From the NCBI RefSeq assembly GCF_030815855.1, contig NZ_JAUSXG010000001.1:4092001-4156000 (forward strand): a stretch of DNA of 64,000 nucleotides. The letters run 5' to 3'. This document shows positions 63,478 to 64,000 of this stretch, piece by piece. The position numbers and the translations under genes were made by a program. The stretch is from Variovorax paradoxus (GTDB lineage: Bacteria; Pseudomonadota; Gammaproteobacteria; Burkholderiales; Burkholderiaceae_C). Within the stretch, counting starts at the first letter, position 1; every line of letters begins with the position of its first letter. The notes below the pieces were generated by a model. The model was given only the letters and a program-made list of their open reading frames with translations, was not told the origin of the DNA and searched no databases.

Positions 63478-64000
63478 CTACTTGCCCCAGCGCAGCACGA
63501 GGGGATCGAGCCGCTTCGCGGTTTCGATCAACCCGGCGCGCGTGTCGGGGTGCAGCGCCGGCAGCGGGTGGCGCGGCGCTTCGCAGGCGATCACGCCGCC
63601 TTCCTTCATCAGCGCCTTGCAGGCCAGGAGGCCGGCCTGGCGGTTCTCGTAGTTGATGAGCGGCAGCCATTGCTGGTACAGCGAAAAGGCCTTGTCGCGG
63701 TCGCCCGCACGGTGCGCCTCGATGATCGGCCGGATCCCATCGGGAAAACCGCCGCCCGTCATCGAGCCGGTGGCGCCAGCGTCGAGGTCGGGCATCAGCG
63801 TGATGGCTTCCTCGCCGTCCCATGGGCCTTCGATGGCATCGCCGCCCAGGCGAATCAGCTCGCGCAGCTTCGAGGCCGCACCGGCGGTCTCGATCTTGAA
63901 ATACGCGACCTGTTCGATCTCCTTGGCCATGCGCGCAAGGAACGGCGCCGACAGCACCGTACCGCTCGCCGGTGCGTCCTGGATCATGATCGGAATGCTC
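63478..64000 (-). CDS. DapA-family lyase/synthase, 5' end outside the window
   Basis: C-terminal 173 residues of a dihydrodipicolinate synthase / N-acetylneuraminate lyase family protein; the frame is open through the window edge. The Schiff-base lysine is in YFKIETAGAASKL, the expected place, followed by the GGDAIEGPWDGEEAITLMPDL region. The segment TGGGFPDGIRPIIEAHRAGD is typical of family members that act on sugar acids or other keto acids rather than on lysine synthesis, but the substrate is uncertain. It converges on the preceding small gene with three bases between stops. Confidence 0.88.
   Translation of the reverse strand, partial: SIPIMIQDAPASGTVLSAPFLARMAKEIEQVAYFKIETAGAASKLRELIRLGGDAIEGPWDGEEAITLMPDLDAGATGSMTGGGFPDGIRPIIEAHRAGDRDKAFSLYQQWLPLINYENRQAGLLACKALMKEGGVIACEAPRHPLPALHPDTRAGLIETAKRLDPLVLRWGK

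Overview
The window is GC-rich, densely packed bacterial DNA with no rRNA, tRNA, CRISPR array or insertion sequence that I can see. The gene content points to a betaproteobacterium of the order Burkholderiales, most likely a Variovorax-like member of the Comamonadaceae. Signs of this are a TctC (Bug) solute receptor, an Omp32-type porin, a Coq7-type ubiquinone hydroxylase, a paired cphA'/cphA cyanophycin locus and many ABC importers. The genus is an inference from gene families, not from an alignment.

Region 1 (1-6546, minus strand) is a polyol uptake and oxidation operon: LysR regulator, solute-binding protein, two permeases, ATPase and D-arabinitol 4-dehydrogenase (cut by the window edge). 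A dyad operator lies before the binding protein and a REP-like inverted repeat lies between the binding-protein and permease genes. Divergent from the LysR gene are a TctC receptor and a PdxA-family dehydrogenase (6639-8719).

Region 2 (8817-19438) is central carbon metabolism: pgi and tal (minus), a lipocalin, an AfuABC/FbpABC-type importer with a HAD phosphatase (minus), and zwf (plus) divergent from that importer.

Region 3 (19498-28835, minus) holds a DODA-type dioxygenase with a Tat-like leader, a dipeptide-type ABC operon (dppB - M20 amidohydrolase - binding protein - dppC - dppD - dppF) and a general porin with a strong terminator.

Region 4 (29116-32741) has coq7, an OsmC protein, a candidate orphan small RNA of about 89 nt with its own promoter and terminator, a decayed second porin, and ilvA. 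The small RNA has an unpaired anti-Shine-Dalgarno stretch that matches ribosome sites of transporter genes in this same window.

Region 5 (32754-51189) is a type II secretion locus: gspC on the minus strand, and gspGHIJKLMNDEF on the plus strand. It is followed by a 5'-nucleotidase, a small lipoprotein and two tandem Tat-exported phospholipase C genes that are plausible substrates of the secretion system. An MFS transporter, a 44-residue lipoprotein, a YddA-type ABC protein and queC follow.

Region 6 (54147-63048) is a cyanophycin locus: DUF1854 protein and ABC exporter-type protein (minus), divergent from cphA' and cphA (plus). cphA' has lost the Mur-ligase P-loop. Two paralogous secreted proteins with a conserved four-cysteine pattern follow. 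The window ends with a small conserved protein and a truncated DapA-family lyase gene.
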